Below are positions 1 through 8,115 of a stretch of DNA of 64,000 nucleotides, one piece after another. The translations under genes were made by a program, and so were the position numbers. Origin of the DNA: an uncultured Lachnotalea sp. GTDB taxonomy: Bacteria; Bacillota; Clostridia; Lachnospirales; Lachnospiraceae. Location: assembly GCA_947066815.1 (NCBI GenBank), contig CAMSZT010000001.1, positions 124,001-188,000 of the forward strand. The letters are read 5' to 3'. Every line of letters starts with the position of its first letter. Position 1 is the first letter of the stretch. The notes beneath the pieces are model-generated. The model saw only the letters and a list, made by a program, of their open reading frames with translations, was not told where the DNA came from and made no database searches.

Positions 1-384
1 ATCAAAGATTACGGGAGCCCGGAGCAGCAGAAAATGTTTGAGCGGCTGAATCAGGCCATCCAGCTCTCCAGTATATACGAGCAGATGTCCCAGGCCTCCT
101 CACCGGGCGCGGAGTGGCAGGAAGGCCCCGTACCCCGGAGCGCCGAAGAAACAGCCCCCGAAAGGGCGAAGCCGGTTTCAGAAGAAGAACCTCCGGCCCC
201 CGCGGAGGATGAGTCCGCTCCCGGCCTGGCGGCCGCAAGCCTGGCCGACGGCCTCCCCTCTTCCCGGCCCGCGCCTGCCAAAAAGCCGGATTTCCGCTCC
301 TGCATCCGGGAATCCCTGAGCCCGGAAGACCAGGCGCTCTTTGATTCCTACAGCGCCATGTTCCACTCGGCAGAAACCCTTTAA
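1..384 (+). CDS. Uncharacterised protein, C-terminal part (5' end outside window)
   Basis: The reading frame is open from the first base, so the visible 127 residues are the C-terminal part of a longer protein. A short charged helical start (GSPEQQKMFERLNQAI) is followed by a low-complexity Pro/Ala/Glu linker at about residues 45-95. The tail ends in a second helix containing LSPEDQALFDSYSAMF. I do not recognise the family. The tail resembles the MSPEEQSRVDMLRKM end of the next gene, and the two genes are 85 nt apart on the same strand, so they may work together. That link is inference. Confidence 0.6.
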   Translation: MKDYGSPEQQKMFERLNQAIQLSSIYEQMSQASSPGAEWQEGPVPRSAEETAPERAKPVSEEEPPAPAEDESAPGLAAASLADGLPSSRPAPAKKPDFRSCIRESLSPEDQALFDSYSAMFHSAETL

Positions 385-385
385 A

Positions 386-432
386 TAATTGCGAAATCCC
401 AAAATCCATCGAAATCTCACGTTTCGCAATTA
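386..432. repeat. 11-bp inverted repeat between the first two genes
   Basis: Arms 386-396 and 422-432 are perfect complements (taattgcgaaa / tttcgcaatta) with a 25-nt loop. No T-run follows on either strand, so this does not look like an intrinsic terminator. It could be an operator or an mRNA hairpin ahead of the gene at 470. Confidence 0.5.
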
Positions 433-469
433 TCCAGAACCCACTTCAGGAAAGGAGACGTAACGTTCC

Positions 470-934
470 ATGAACAATTATCACAATCCCTACAGAAATC
501 CCTATCCCGGCCAGGGGGGCGGGCGCTCCGGAAGTTCCGGCGAATCCCCTGCTTCGGAGCCAAATGCCCAGGCGGCCGGCCACAGGCAGGAAGAAAGCGG
601 CAATCGGGGCGCCTCTTCCCAAAGCCAGGGACAGAGCACTCCCCCTCCCTCCCAGAAAAACACCGGCTGGCAGAGCGATCCCTCCTTAAAAAACATGGAT
701 CTAAAAAAACTGGCCTTTCTGTCAGAGCTGGTGGCCGAATCCGGCAACAAGCCCCTGGACGCCCTGCTCCCCTTCCTGATCTCCGCCAACAAGAACGCCA
801 ATGCCATGGGGCTTCAGTTCAACGACGCAGAGACCGGCCTTCTGCTGGAAGTGCTGAAAAAACACATGAGCCCGGAAGAACAGTCCCGGGTCGACATGCT
901 CCGGAAAATGGCCGACATGCTGGGGAAAAAATAG
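470..934 (+). CDS. Uncharacterised protein with disordered N-terminus and helical C-terminus
   Basis: The protein has 154 residues. The ATG is preceded by a GAAAGGAG ribosome binding site. Residues 1-65 are a disordered Asn/Pro/Gly/Ser/Gln-rich stretch (NPYRNPYPGQGGGRSG). Residues 75-154 form an amphipathic helical region (LAFLSELVAESGNKPLDALL, then KHMSPEEQSRVDMLRKM). There is no signal peptide and no membrane segment. The first gene of the window has a similar C-terminal motif and lies upstream. A strong intrinsic terminator follows within 15 nt, so this is the last gene of its transcript. I do not recognise a function. Confidence 0.75.
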   Translation: MNNYHNPYRNPYPGQGGGRSGSSGESPASEPNAQAAGHRQEESGNRGASSQSQGQSTPPPSQKNTGWQSDPSLKNMDLKKLAFLSELVAESGNKPLDALLPFLISANKNANAMGLQFNDAETGLLLEVLKKHMSPEEQSRVDMLRKMADMLGKK

Positions 935-944
935 CGGACAGCAA

Positions 945-982
945 AACCCCCGCCAAAAGGCGGGGGCATCTTTGTTTTTATT
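945..982 (+). terminator. Intrinsic terminator of the gene at 470-934
   Basis: An 8-bp GC stem (cccccgcc 947-954, loop aaaa, ggcggggg 959-966) is followed by catctttgttttta, a T-rich tract on the + strand. Confidence 0.9.
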
Positions 983-990
983 TTGTTTTT

Positions 991-1130
991 AATCAAGTAG
1001 GGGAGCGGTTCTTTTCCCCTACTCGCCGTGCAGGTGCTGTGTGCCGGTGGCACACGTTTAGCACCGACCGAAGCGGAGCGGAGATGCACGCCGCTCCTGC
1101 GGCATATTCTTCTGTGCGGGCTTGTGCATA
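991..1130 (-). repeat. Structured dispersed repeat, family 1, copy 1
   Basis: In minus-strand sense it runs from TATGCACAAGCCCGCACAG to CCCCTACTTGATT. Hairpin A is agtagggg 996-1003 with cccctact 1016-1023. Compared with copy 2 (19384-19474) it carries about 50 extra nt that fold as ggtgct-gtgtgcc / ggcacac-...-agcacc (1033-1066). The shared parts are near-identical to copy 2, including the inner ccgc-tcct-gcgg hairpin. It starts just after the tRNA-Gly terminator. Function unknown. Confidence 0.8.
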
Positions 1131-1134
1131 AAGA

Positions 1135-1160
1135 AAAAATCCGGTATGATCCGGATTTTT
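1135..1160 (-). terminator. Intrinsic terminator after tRNA-Gly (bidirectional)
   Basis: Arms 1135-1144 (aaaaatccgg) and 1151-1160 (ccggattttt) are perfect complements around a 6-nt loop. The A/T flanks would terminate in both directions. It lies 5 nt past the 3' end of the tRNA gene. Confidence 0.85.
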
Positions 1161-1165
1161 CATCG

Positions 1166-1237
1166 AGCGCGAGACGGGATTCGAACCCGCGACCCTCGCC
1201 TTGGCAAGGCGATACTCCACCACTGAGCCACTCGCGC
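1166..1237 (-). tRNA. tRNA-Gly (anticodon GCC)
   Basis: The minus strand folds into a full cloverleaf: acceptor stem GCGCGAG/CTCGCGC, D arm with GGCTCAGTGGTGGAGT, anticodon stem TCGCC/GGCGA with loop TTGCCAA (anticodon bases at 1203-1205), and T arm GCGGGTTCGAATCCCGT. The discriminator is U and the CCA end is not encoded. It is transcribed alone from a strong promoter and ends in its own terminator. Confidence 0.97.
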
Positions 1238-1277
1238 TTATTCTGTTTTTGTCTGCTTTGTTCTGCGAACAAATAGT

Positions 1278-1306
1278 ATAATACTACGCATAGCAGTTTT
1301 TGTCAA
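1278..1306 (-). promoter_or_regulatory. Promoter of tRNA-Gly
   Basis: TTGACA (1301-1306) and TATTAT (1278-1283) are separated by exactly 17 nt on the minus strand, about 40 nt upstream of the tRNA 5' end. This is a near-consensus housekeeping-sigma promoter. Confidence 0.85.
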
Positions 1307-1379
1307 CACTTTTTTTGAATTTTATCTTTAAATTTAAAATTCAGACTTTTTCCCTTTTTTTCATATTTTGACAGATGTT

Positions 1380-2144
1380 TCAAACCAAGAGCACACTCAT
1401 AAAATACCGGCTGCCCTGCATCCTCCTTGCGGCCAGATTTTCCTTTCTGGCAAACTCGATATCCCGCCAGCATTCCTCCGCCGCCAGCGTCATGTGGGAG
1501 AGCATGATCCCCATGTCGAAACCGTTCCTCCCCCTCCCCGCCCGCAGGGAACGCTGCTCCTTTCTGACGAAGACGTGGATCCGGTTCTGGTACACGATAA
1601 ACCGCCAGGGCTGCCGGTTGAAGGCGGAGGGCGCCAGCCTGGCCGCCTGCAGCATGAGCCTCAGCTCCTCGGTGGAGTCCTCCTTGAACACGCAGAGATC
1701 TTTCAAGGGCAGCCGTTTTGCCCGGAACGACTCCCTGTGCAGCTTCTCGGCCGCATAGCCAAAGGCTACCACCATGACCGGCTCCATCCCGGCCGGCCCC
1801 GAAAGGCCCGCCGTCTTCGCCATCCCCTGATAACAGGTGCCCACACCGTGGCCTGCCATGTAGAGTACGATCTGCTCCAGCAGATAGCCTGCATTGACCA
1901 TGGCATATTCCCCCGGCTCCGAAAAAAACACCATGTAATACGGCGCCTTCACGCGAAAGGGGCCCCGGATCCTGGCCTCCCCGTCCATGGCATTGAATAA
2001 CTCCACCGAATAATGAAGCTCCGGATCGAAGGGCTGCAGACCCTGCTCAAACTTCCGCAGGTTCCGAAAAAACTCCTGAGGCAGGAGCTCCATCTTATAA
2101 TGGCGCACCGACTTTCTGTTGTAGACCGCTTCATATAGATCCAT
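1380..2144 (-). CDS. Nitroreductase-family protein (TM1586-like)
   Basis: The 254-residue protein begins MDLYEAVYNRKSVRHYK, the N-terminal signature of flavin-dependent nitroreductases. It has two tandem half-domains, including GHGVGTCYQGMAK at about 97-109 and LAPSAFNRQPWRFIVY at about 168-183. The SAFNRQPW motif is the usual FMN-site loop, here placed late in the protein as in the TM1586 subfamily. The substrate cannot be deduced. It lies about 110 nt beyond the pepF gene on the same strand and could be co-transcribed with it. No hairpin terminator is visible downstream. Confidence 0.8.
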   Translation of the reverse strand: MDLYEAVYNRKSVRHYKMELLPQEFFRNLRKFEQGLQPFDPELHYSVELFNAMDGEARIRGPFRVKAPYYMVFFSEPGEYAMVNAGYLLEQIVLYMAGHGVGTCYQGMAKTAGLSGPAGMEPVMVVAFGYAAEKLHRESFRAKRLPLKDLCVFKEDSTEELRLMLQAARLAPSAFNRQPWRFIVYQNRIHVFVRKEQRSLRAGRGRNGFDMGIMLSHMTLAAEECWRDIEFARKENLAARRMQGSRYFMSVLLV

Positions 2145-2254
2145 ACTCCCGCCTCCTCTCCGTCAGTCACAGCATACCACATTTTTGCGGTTCTGGCACC
2201 GGAAAATAAAGAAATAATTTCTTAACTTTTTCGTAATTTTCTCCGCCGGATGTA

Positions 2255-4066
2255 TCATGCATCCGCAAGCAGCTCCTCAAGCTCCGACAAGGACCGTTCA
2301 AAGGCCCCCATGGCTGCCTCCACCGGCTCTTTGGTCCGCATATCCACCCCTGCATCCGCCAGAAGGTCGATGGGGTCCTTGCTGCAGCCTCCCTTCAGGA
2401 AGCCCATGTAAGCCTCCGCCGCCTCCCGGCTGCCGCTCAGGATCCGCTCGGAGAGGGCCACCGCCGCCGAGAAACCCGTCGCATACTGGTATACGTAAAA
2501 AGGCGTATAAAAGTGAGGGATCCGGGCCCATTCCATGGCGATCTCATCGTCGATGACGATCCCGTCCCCGAAATAATCTCTGTTGAGCCCCAGGTACAAC
2601 TCACAGAGCACATCCGCCGTCAGAATCTCCCCGTTCTGGCTTCTTTCATGGGCCAGCTTCTCAAACTCCGCGAACATGGTCTGCCGGAACACCGTCCCCT
2701 TGAAGCCGTCCAGGAAATGGTTCAGGATAAAGGCCCGCTCCTTCTTACTCTCCGCGTGCTCCAGAAGATCGTGGTTCAAGAGGCACTCGTTGCAGGTGGA
2801 CGCCACCTCCGCCACGAAGATCTTGTACTGGGCATTGGCGAAGGCCTGACTCTCATTGGAAAAATACGAGTGCATGGCGTGCCCCATCTCATGGGCCAGG
2901 GTGAACACGTTGTCCAGAGTATCCTGCCAGGACATGAGTACGTAGGGATGGACGCCGTAAGGGCCGCTGCAGTAGGCGCCGCTCCGCTTCCCCTCATTTT
3001 CCATAAAGTCGATCCACCGGCCGGAAAGTCCCTCCCGGAAGGCCGCCAGGTACTCCTCCCCCAAGGGCCTTAAGGCCCGAAGGACCAGCTCCTTCGCCTC
3101 CTCATAGGGGACCCGCAGGCTGCTCTCCGGCACGATGGGCGTGTAGAGGTCGTACATGTGGAGTTCTTTCACCCCGAGCATCTTCTTCCGGAGGGCCACA
3201 TAGCGGAACATGAGGGGCATGGACTCCCGGACCGTATCGACGAGGGTGTCATAGACCGTCTCCGGCACATTGGCGTCCGCCAGGTAATAGGCCCTGGCCG
3301 AGGGATGATTTCTGGCCTTCGCATAAAAATATGCCTGCTTCACATTGGCCGCAAAGGCCGCCGCCAGGGTATTTTTATGGCGTCCAAAGGTCTCATACAT
3401 AGCCAGGAAGGCATCCTTTCTCACCCCTCTGTCCCGGCTCTCCAGAAAGGCCACATAACGGCCGTGGGTCAGCTCGACCTCCTTCCCCTCCTCATTTTTT
3501 ACCGCGGGGAATTTCGTGTCCGCATTGTTGAACATCTTAAAGATCTGAGAAGGGCCGTCCGCCACTTCAGAGACATCGGCCAGAAGCCTTTCCACCTCCG
3601 GACTGCGGGTGTGCTCCCGCTCCCTGAGGATCAGGTCCAACGCCCGCTCAAAGCGCCCGTCCCCTGCGCCCTCCCTTCTGAGAACCGAAAGTTTCTCCGC
3701 GGGGATCGCCAGGATCTCCGAGGCCAGGAACGAGGAGGCCGCAGAGGCCTCGGCCCACAGGGCGGCCGCCCTGCCGGAAAGCTTCTGATAAACCGGATCT
3801 CCCGTGTCCACATCCGACCTCAGGTGAGCGTAGCCGTAGAGCTTATCCAGCGCCATTCCGATCCTCTCATCAAACCTCAGGCACCCGTACAGCATTTCGG
3901 CCGAATCGCCGAGATGTCCTTTGAAATCCCCGTAGGAAGAAAGCTCCCCCTTCACCCGGAGGAAAGCCTCCTCCCAGGCCTCGTCGGACGGAAAGATGTC
4001 CTCCGTCGCCCAGGTATACTCTGCAGGCACGTCCGCTCTCTTTCTGATTATATTCTCATGGTCCAT
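2255..4066 (-). CDS. pepF: Oligoendopeptidase F (M3 family zinc peptidase)
   Basis: This 603-residue protein has the length and layout of PepF, a cytoplasmic zinc metallopeptidase that cuts short peptides. The zinc motif HEMGH lies near residue 391, within LAHEMGHAMHSYFS. The third ligand is the Glu in FVAEVASTCNE about 25 residues later, as in family M3. The N-terminal helical PepF domain is complete (YTWATEDIFPSDEAW). A GGAGGG ribosome binding site precedes the ATG and lies inside the last codons of the exporter gene upstream, so the two are translationally close. The role in peptide turnover is known for the family. Confidence 0.95.
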   Translation of the reverse strand: MDHENIIRKRADVPAEYTWATEDIFPSDEAWEEAFLRVKGELSSYGDFKGHLGDSAEMLYGCLRFDERIGMALDKLYGYAHLRSDVDTGDPVYQKLSGRAAALWAEASAASSFLASEILAIPAEKLSVLRREGAGDGRFERALDLILREREHTRSPEVERLLADVSEVADGPSQIFKMFNNADTKFPAVKNEEGKEVELTHGRYVAFLESRDRGVRKDAFLAMYETFGRHKNTLAAAFAANVKQAYFYAKARNHPSARAYYLADANVPETVYDTLVDTVRESMPLMFRYVALRKKMLGVKELHMYDLYTPIVPESSLRVPYEEAKELVLRALRPLGEEYLAAFREGLSGRWIDFMENEGKRSGAYCSGPYGVHPYVLMSWQDTLDNVFTLAHEMGHAMHSYFSNESQAFANAQYKIFVAEVASTCNECLLNHDLLEHAESKKERAFILNHFLDGFKGTVFRQTMFAEFEKLAHERSQNGEILTADVLCELYLGLNRDYFGDGIVIDDEIAMEWARIPHFYTPFYVYQYATGFSAAVALSERILSGSREAAEAYMGFLKGGCSKDPIDLLADAGVDMRTKEPVEAAMGAFERSLSELEELLADA

Positions 4067-4069
4067 AGG

Positions 4070-4984
4070 TTATTCCCTCCTTCTCTTTAAAAACGAAAAT
4101 TTTGTCTCCGCCATGATGATCGCCGTAAAGATCAGCACACAGCCCGCCGTCATCCGCATGGTCAGGTATTCCCCCAAAAAAAGCAGGGAGAAAAGCACGC
4201 CGAACACCGATTCCAGGGAGAGGAACAGGGAGGCCTGGGTGGGCGTCGTGTACTTCTGGCATACATTCTGCAGAAGGAACGCCACCATGGTGCTCCCAAG
4301 CCCCAGGTACAGCATGCCGGACAGATGCTTCCAGGCAAAGACCGCCGCCGGAAAGCCTCCGTCGAAGAGGGGGGCGGCCAGCCAGGAGATGAGCGCCGCC
4401 GTCCCGATCTGGAGAACGGTCAGGGTGACGGGGTCATGGGTTTCCGTGTACTTGTCGATATAGATCATGTGGAACGCATAGCCAAAGCCACAGACAATGG
4501 TCAGAACGTCCCCGATATTTATGGTCATGTCCCCCTGCAGGGACAAAAGTCCGATCCCCGCCACCGCCAGGAAGGCTGCGGTGATACAATATCTGTCCGG
4601 TTTCTTTTTATTGACAGCCCAGTGGAGAAACGGTACGATCACCACGTAGATGGTAGTCAGGAACGCATTTTTCCCGGCCGTCGTATACTGGATCCCCACC
4701 GTCTGGAAAAAATAACTGATAAACAGCCAGAATCCCAGAAAACCGCCGCAGACAAGGTCGCTCCTCGTGATCCTCACAAGCTTCCTGCAAAACACCAGCG
4801 AAAGCCCCACAAATGCTATTGTAAACCGAAAGGCCAGCATATATACCGGCGGCACGGCGTCCACCGAATCTTTCACCACCACGAAAGCAAAACCCCAGAT
4901 CAGAGCCGTGAAGGCCATACCCAGGTTGGCCGGCCATGTGACACTTTTCCTGTTTGTACTTTTTTCCATGTTCTTTACCGACAT
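4070..4984 (-). CDS. EamA/DMT-family transporter
   Basis: This is a ten-helix drug/metabolite transporter with two EamA halves. The first begins NLGMAFTALIWGFAFVVVKD, and the second half spans roughly residues 150-290. Substrates of this family range from amino acids to metabolites and cannot be told from sequence. A GTG 27 nt further upstream (5011) sits almost on the predicted transcription start, so I chose the ATG at 4984, just after AGGAAGG; the ATG at 4969 is equally possible. The stop lies 3 nt before pepF, which makes an exporter-peptidase operon. Confidence 0.85.
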   Translation of the reverse strand: MSVKNMEKSTNRKSVTWPANLGMAFTALIWGFAFVVVKDSVDAVPPVYMLAFRFTIAFVGLSLVFCRKLVRITRSDLVCGGFLGFWLFISYFFQTVGIQYTTAGKNAFLTTIYVVIVPFLHWAVNKKKPDRYCITAAFLAVAGIGLLSLQGDMTINIGDVLTIVCGFGYAFHMIYIDKYTETHDPVTLTVLQIGTAALISWLAAPLFDGGFPAAVFAWKHLSGMLYLGLGSTMVAFLLQNVCQKYTTPTQASLFLSLESVFGVLFSLLFLGEYLTMRMTAGCVLIFTAIIMAETKFSFLKRRRE

Positions 4985-5016
4985 CCTTCCTGTTGTTTTC
5001 GCCTTATGCACATCCG

Positions 5017-5046
5017 ATTATAGCCTTTCCCTCCGCCTCTTGTCAA
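5017..5046 (-). promoter_or_regulatory. Promoter of the EamA-pepF operon
   Basis: TTGACA (5041-5046) and TATAAT (5017-5022), both perfect consensus, are 18 nt apart on the minus strand. The start of transcription would fall near 5010, which rules out translation from the GTG at 5011. Confidence 0.8.
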
Positions 5047-5186
5047 CACTTCCCTCCGGGATGCGCCCCTCCCCCGGTCCCGTTCCGGTACCGGAAAAAT
5101 GACCCTTCCCAACCGCTCCCGCCTGTGCTACACTAAGATTGATTTCCCAGTGTATGCTTAAACTGTGGATAAAGAAAGGAATCGCC

Positions 5187-6104
5187 ATGCCAGGTCCCAT
5201 CATCTTTCATTCTCTGACCAGAACCCAGCTCCGCCAGATTAGGGAACTCCACGCCGCCTCCCTGAAACGCTTCCCCGGCCCGGACCTTCTCGGGCTTGTA
5301 CTTCCGGAGGCGGAGGTTTCGGAGGAGGATGCCTTTTACGCCCTACATTATATAGAAGAAACTCCTGTCAGCTTTCTCTCCTGCTTCTGCCCGGACGGAG
5401 AGATCTGCGAGCTTTCCGGCTGTACCTCCCCCCGCTTTCGGAACCGGGGGTTCTTCTCCTGCCTTTTAAAGGCAGCAAAAAAAGAGGCAGAGCGCCTCTT
5501 TGGGGATGTCCTGTTTTATTTTCAATGCCTTTCCTCCGACCCGGACACAGCCGCCTTCTGCGAAGCGCAGGGCCTTGTATTCTCCCATTCGGAGTGCATC
5601 ATGGAGAAAGCACAGCCGTCCCGCGGCCCCGACGAAGGCATCCTGCAAACGGCAGTCCCGCCTGCCTCCCGCGTATCCCTCCGGCCCTCCGCCGACAAAG
5701 CGCTTCTGGCAAAGCTCCACAGAAAGGCTTTTGACTGCCCTGCGGCATTTTCCGAGGACTACATGGATACCATCCTGGCAGACCCGGACACCGTCTCCCA
5801 TCTGATCCTCGCAGAGAAAAAAAACGTCGGGCTTGTACACCTCACCTTCCAGGATGCCCCGGCCGGACCGGCGGCAGGTCCAAAAGAGCAGATTGTTTAC
5901 CTGATGGGCCTCGGCATCCTCCCGGCCTTCCGCAGAAGGGGCCTCGCCGAGGCCGCCCTGCAGGCCGTATCCTCCCTGCTCCCGGACCGCTCCCGTCTCA
6001 CCCTCCAGGTCTCCACCTTAAATACGGCCGCCTTCCGGCTCTATGAAAAGCTGGGGTTTGAGGTCTCGTCCCGTCTGGATTACTATGTTCTTTCAAACTT
6101 GTGA
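5187..6104 (+). CDS. GNAT-family acetyltransferase with two GNAT domains
   Basis: The 305-residue protein carries two acetyltransferase folds. The N-terminal half (residues 1-140) has a degenerate acetyl-CoA loop (RFRNRGFFSCLLKAAKKEAE). The C-terminal half has the classic one (GLGILPAFRRRGLAEAALQA), followed by LQVSTLNTAAFRLYEKLGFE. The second domain is therefore probably the active one. The start is placed at 5187 because AAAGGA precedes that ATG at good spacing, whereas the upstream in-frame TTG has no site. The acceptor substrate is unknown. Confidence 0.85.
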   Translation: MPGPIIFHSLTRTQLRQIRELHAASLKRFPGPDLLGLVLPEAEVSEEDAFYALHYIEETPVSFLSCFCPDGEICELSGCTSPRFRNRGFFSCLLKAAKKEAERLFGDVLFYFQCLSSDPDTAAFCEAQGLVFSHSECIMEKAQPSRGPDEGILQTAVPPASRVSLRPSADKALLAKLHRKAFDCPAAFSEDYMDTILADPDTVSHLILAEKKNVGLVHLTFQDAPAGPAAGPKEQIVYLMGLGILPAFRRRGLAEAALQAVSSLLPDRSRLTLQVSTLNTAAFRLYEKLGFEVSSRLDYYVLSNL

Positions 6105-6161
6105 TAGACAGAGCCGAAGAAAAAAGCTAAAATAAAGAAAAACAGTGAAAGGATATGCACT

Positions 6162-6734
6162 ATGCCCGCTTTACAGCGAAAGCCTGCCATTACCACTTTA
6201 AAAGAATATGAAGCGCTTCCGGAAAACATAAGAGCAGAGGTTTTCGACGGCCGCATTTTTTATATGGCCAGTCCCTCTCAGGAGCATCAGACCATCCTTA
6301 CGGAGTTATTGGTATCTATCCGCAGTCACCTCCGGACAAAACGAGGGGAATGCCAGGTATTCCCGGCACCTTTCGACGTAAAGCTTTCTGATCATCCGCT
6401 TACCATCGTCCAGCCCGACCTCCTGATCGTATGTGACAAAAATAAGCTGGATGGAAAACGCTGCAACGGCGCCCCGGACTTTATCATAGAAATCGTCTCT
6501 CCTGGCAACCCGGCAGACGACTACGTCCGCAAGTCTTATTACTACAAAAATGCCGGGGTCCGTGAATACTGGATCGTCGATCCCAGGCGCAGGATCGTGA
6601 CAGTCAATGACTTTGAAAACAACCGGCTTAGCGTCCAGTACTCCTTTGATACCACAATCAAGGTAAACATTTATGACGACCTTTTGATCGACTTTTCCGA
6701 GATCTCCGAGCTGCTTAATACAACGCTGTCTTGA
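6162..6734 (+). CDS. Uma2-family (DUF820) restriction-like nuclease fold protein
   Basis: The 190-residue protein has the Uma2 layout: EVFDGRIFYMASPSQEHQ near the N-terminus, then VQPDLLIVCD and APDFIIEIVSPGNPADD at about residues 88-125, then YYYKNAGVREYWIVDPRRR. The PD and E-I-V residues match the PD-(D/E)XK-type metal site of the family. Members are abundant in cyanobacteria and scattered in Firmicutes; their function is poorly known. A ribosome binding site (AAAGGA) precedes the ATG. No partner gene is visible. Confidence 0.85.
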   Translation: MPALQRKPAITTLKEYEALPENIRAEVFDGRIFYMASPSQEHQTILTELLVSIRSHLRTKRGECQVFPAPFDVKLSDHPLTIVQPDLLIVCDKNKLDGKRCNGAPDFIIEIVSPGNPADDYVRKSYYYKNAGVREYWIVDPRRRIVTVNDFENNRLSVQYSFDTTIKVNIYDDLLIDFSEISELLNTTLS

Positions 6735-6869
6735 TTTTCCTGCAGATTTTGTTTGCCGTGCTGTTATTCCTTTTTTCTTGTTTTTTGATATTAAATTGGG
6801 GGATTTTCCGGAAATATTTCTCTATTTCCAGGAATATCCCTTTTATTTTCTTTTAATTCTTATATCTAA

Positions 6870-8111
6870 TATTGCCTTTCGTTTGGTTCCATCGATCACG
6901 GTACGGAGTATGGTGATCAGAGTATTTATTGCAAAATAGACAAAAACGCTTCTGCTTTTGGCGGAGATTCCCAGTCTGTAATTCTCTTTCTGGGCGCAAG
7001 GGCTGTCAAAACCAGATTTACCCTGACGGGAACCCTTGACGGTGTAACGATCACCCAGCGAAGCTTCGTCTATTCGGCAGCCTCAGAGACCATCGAGCTG
7101 AAATCGGGAGGAATCAAGCCCGCCGCAAAGAACTCCGAAGCGGTGAAAGACACGTCTGCCCTCTCCGCTTATCAGCAAAATATGGAACAGGTCACTGAGC
7201 TCACCATGGAGAGCGATGGAAACTCCCACGAAGTATATTTAAAAGTCAATGCTGCACAGATGACCGCCTTCCATCCCGCAAGCGGCGATTATAGCTATGT
7301 AAACAACTGGATTGGCTCTGAATCACAGAAATTTTTCGCCGTGACCGTAGATTTTGAAGAAACCTATTCAGACCAGAGGGAAAACATTCTTTTTAACAGT
7401 TTTGACGGAGAAGCTTCTGAGGATTACAGAGACTGGATTGAAACCTTTGTATCTGGCGGTGTCTCGGAAGGGTTTATGGAAAACCACACCACCGCCAAGG
7501 CCCTCGGAGGAGCAGACGGAACCTCCCTGGTATTCTGGCTGGACGCAGAAAAGGAAATCCAAAGCTTCTGGATTGCAGATCAGAAAACCGGAGCAAGCTG
7601 CGCCGTCTCCTTCTACATCAACTACCAGGAGAACGATGTTGTGGAGCCGAAATTCTCCAATGACGTGAAGGCGGAGGCCGGTTCCGCAAAGGCTGCCGTC
7701 GTCCAGGAGATTATAAAAAGCGCCGGAGCGCTGACCGCTCCCCGGAACCTTTTCAAAGCCCTGTCGGACGAATTCAAGGCGGGCTTAAGCGATAAGGACA
7801 ATGTCTCCCTCCGCTATGGCCTGACCGAGGTAGCCATGGAGGGAATGGAAAAGGCGGAGGATCCCGAAGCACCTGCGAATCCGACAGCTCCGGCAAATCC
7901 GACGAACTCTGCTTCCCCCACAAATCCGGCTGCGCCGACAAACCCGGCCGCCACCACGGCAGCTCCCACCGCTGCCGCCGCCACGGACGGCAAAGGCGGG
8001 CCCGGAACGGGAGATTCCACCAACATCGCCCTCTGGCTGATCTTAATGGCCCTGACCGGAGGCGGTATTGCGGCGGCTACATTCCTGTGCGAAAAGAAAA
8101 AGCGGGTTTGA
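6870..8111 (+). pseudogene. Cell-wall-anchored surface protein, 5'-truncated remnant
   Basis: The frame is open from 6870, just after a TAA, to 8111. No ATG with a ribosome binding site occurs before 7200, and the only alternative is a GTG at 7143 with no site in front of it. The encoded chain already reads like the middle of a domain (ILFLGARAVKTRFTLTG), and no signal peptide is present. The C-terminus is intact: a Pro/Thr/Ala-rich stalk of NPTAPANPT-like repeats, a sortase-type PGTGD motif, a hydrophobic segment and a KKKR tail. I read this as a surface protein that has lost its 5' end. The 135 nt between 6735 and 6869 are AT-rich with no gene. Confidence 0.6.
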
Positions 8112-8115
8112 CCTT

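Noticed and set aside
1300..1379. Terminator after the nitroreductase gene
   Set aside because: The AT-rich 1310-1370 stretch has a weak taaatttaaa palindrome but no GC stem with a T-run, so I did not call one.
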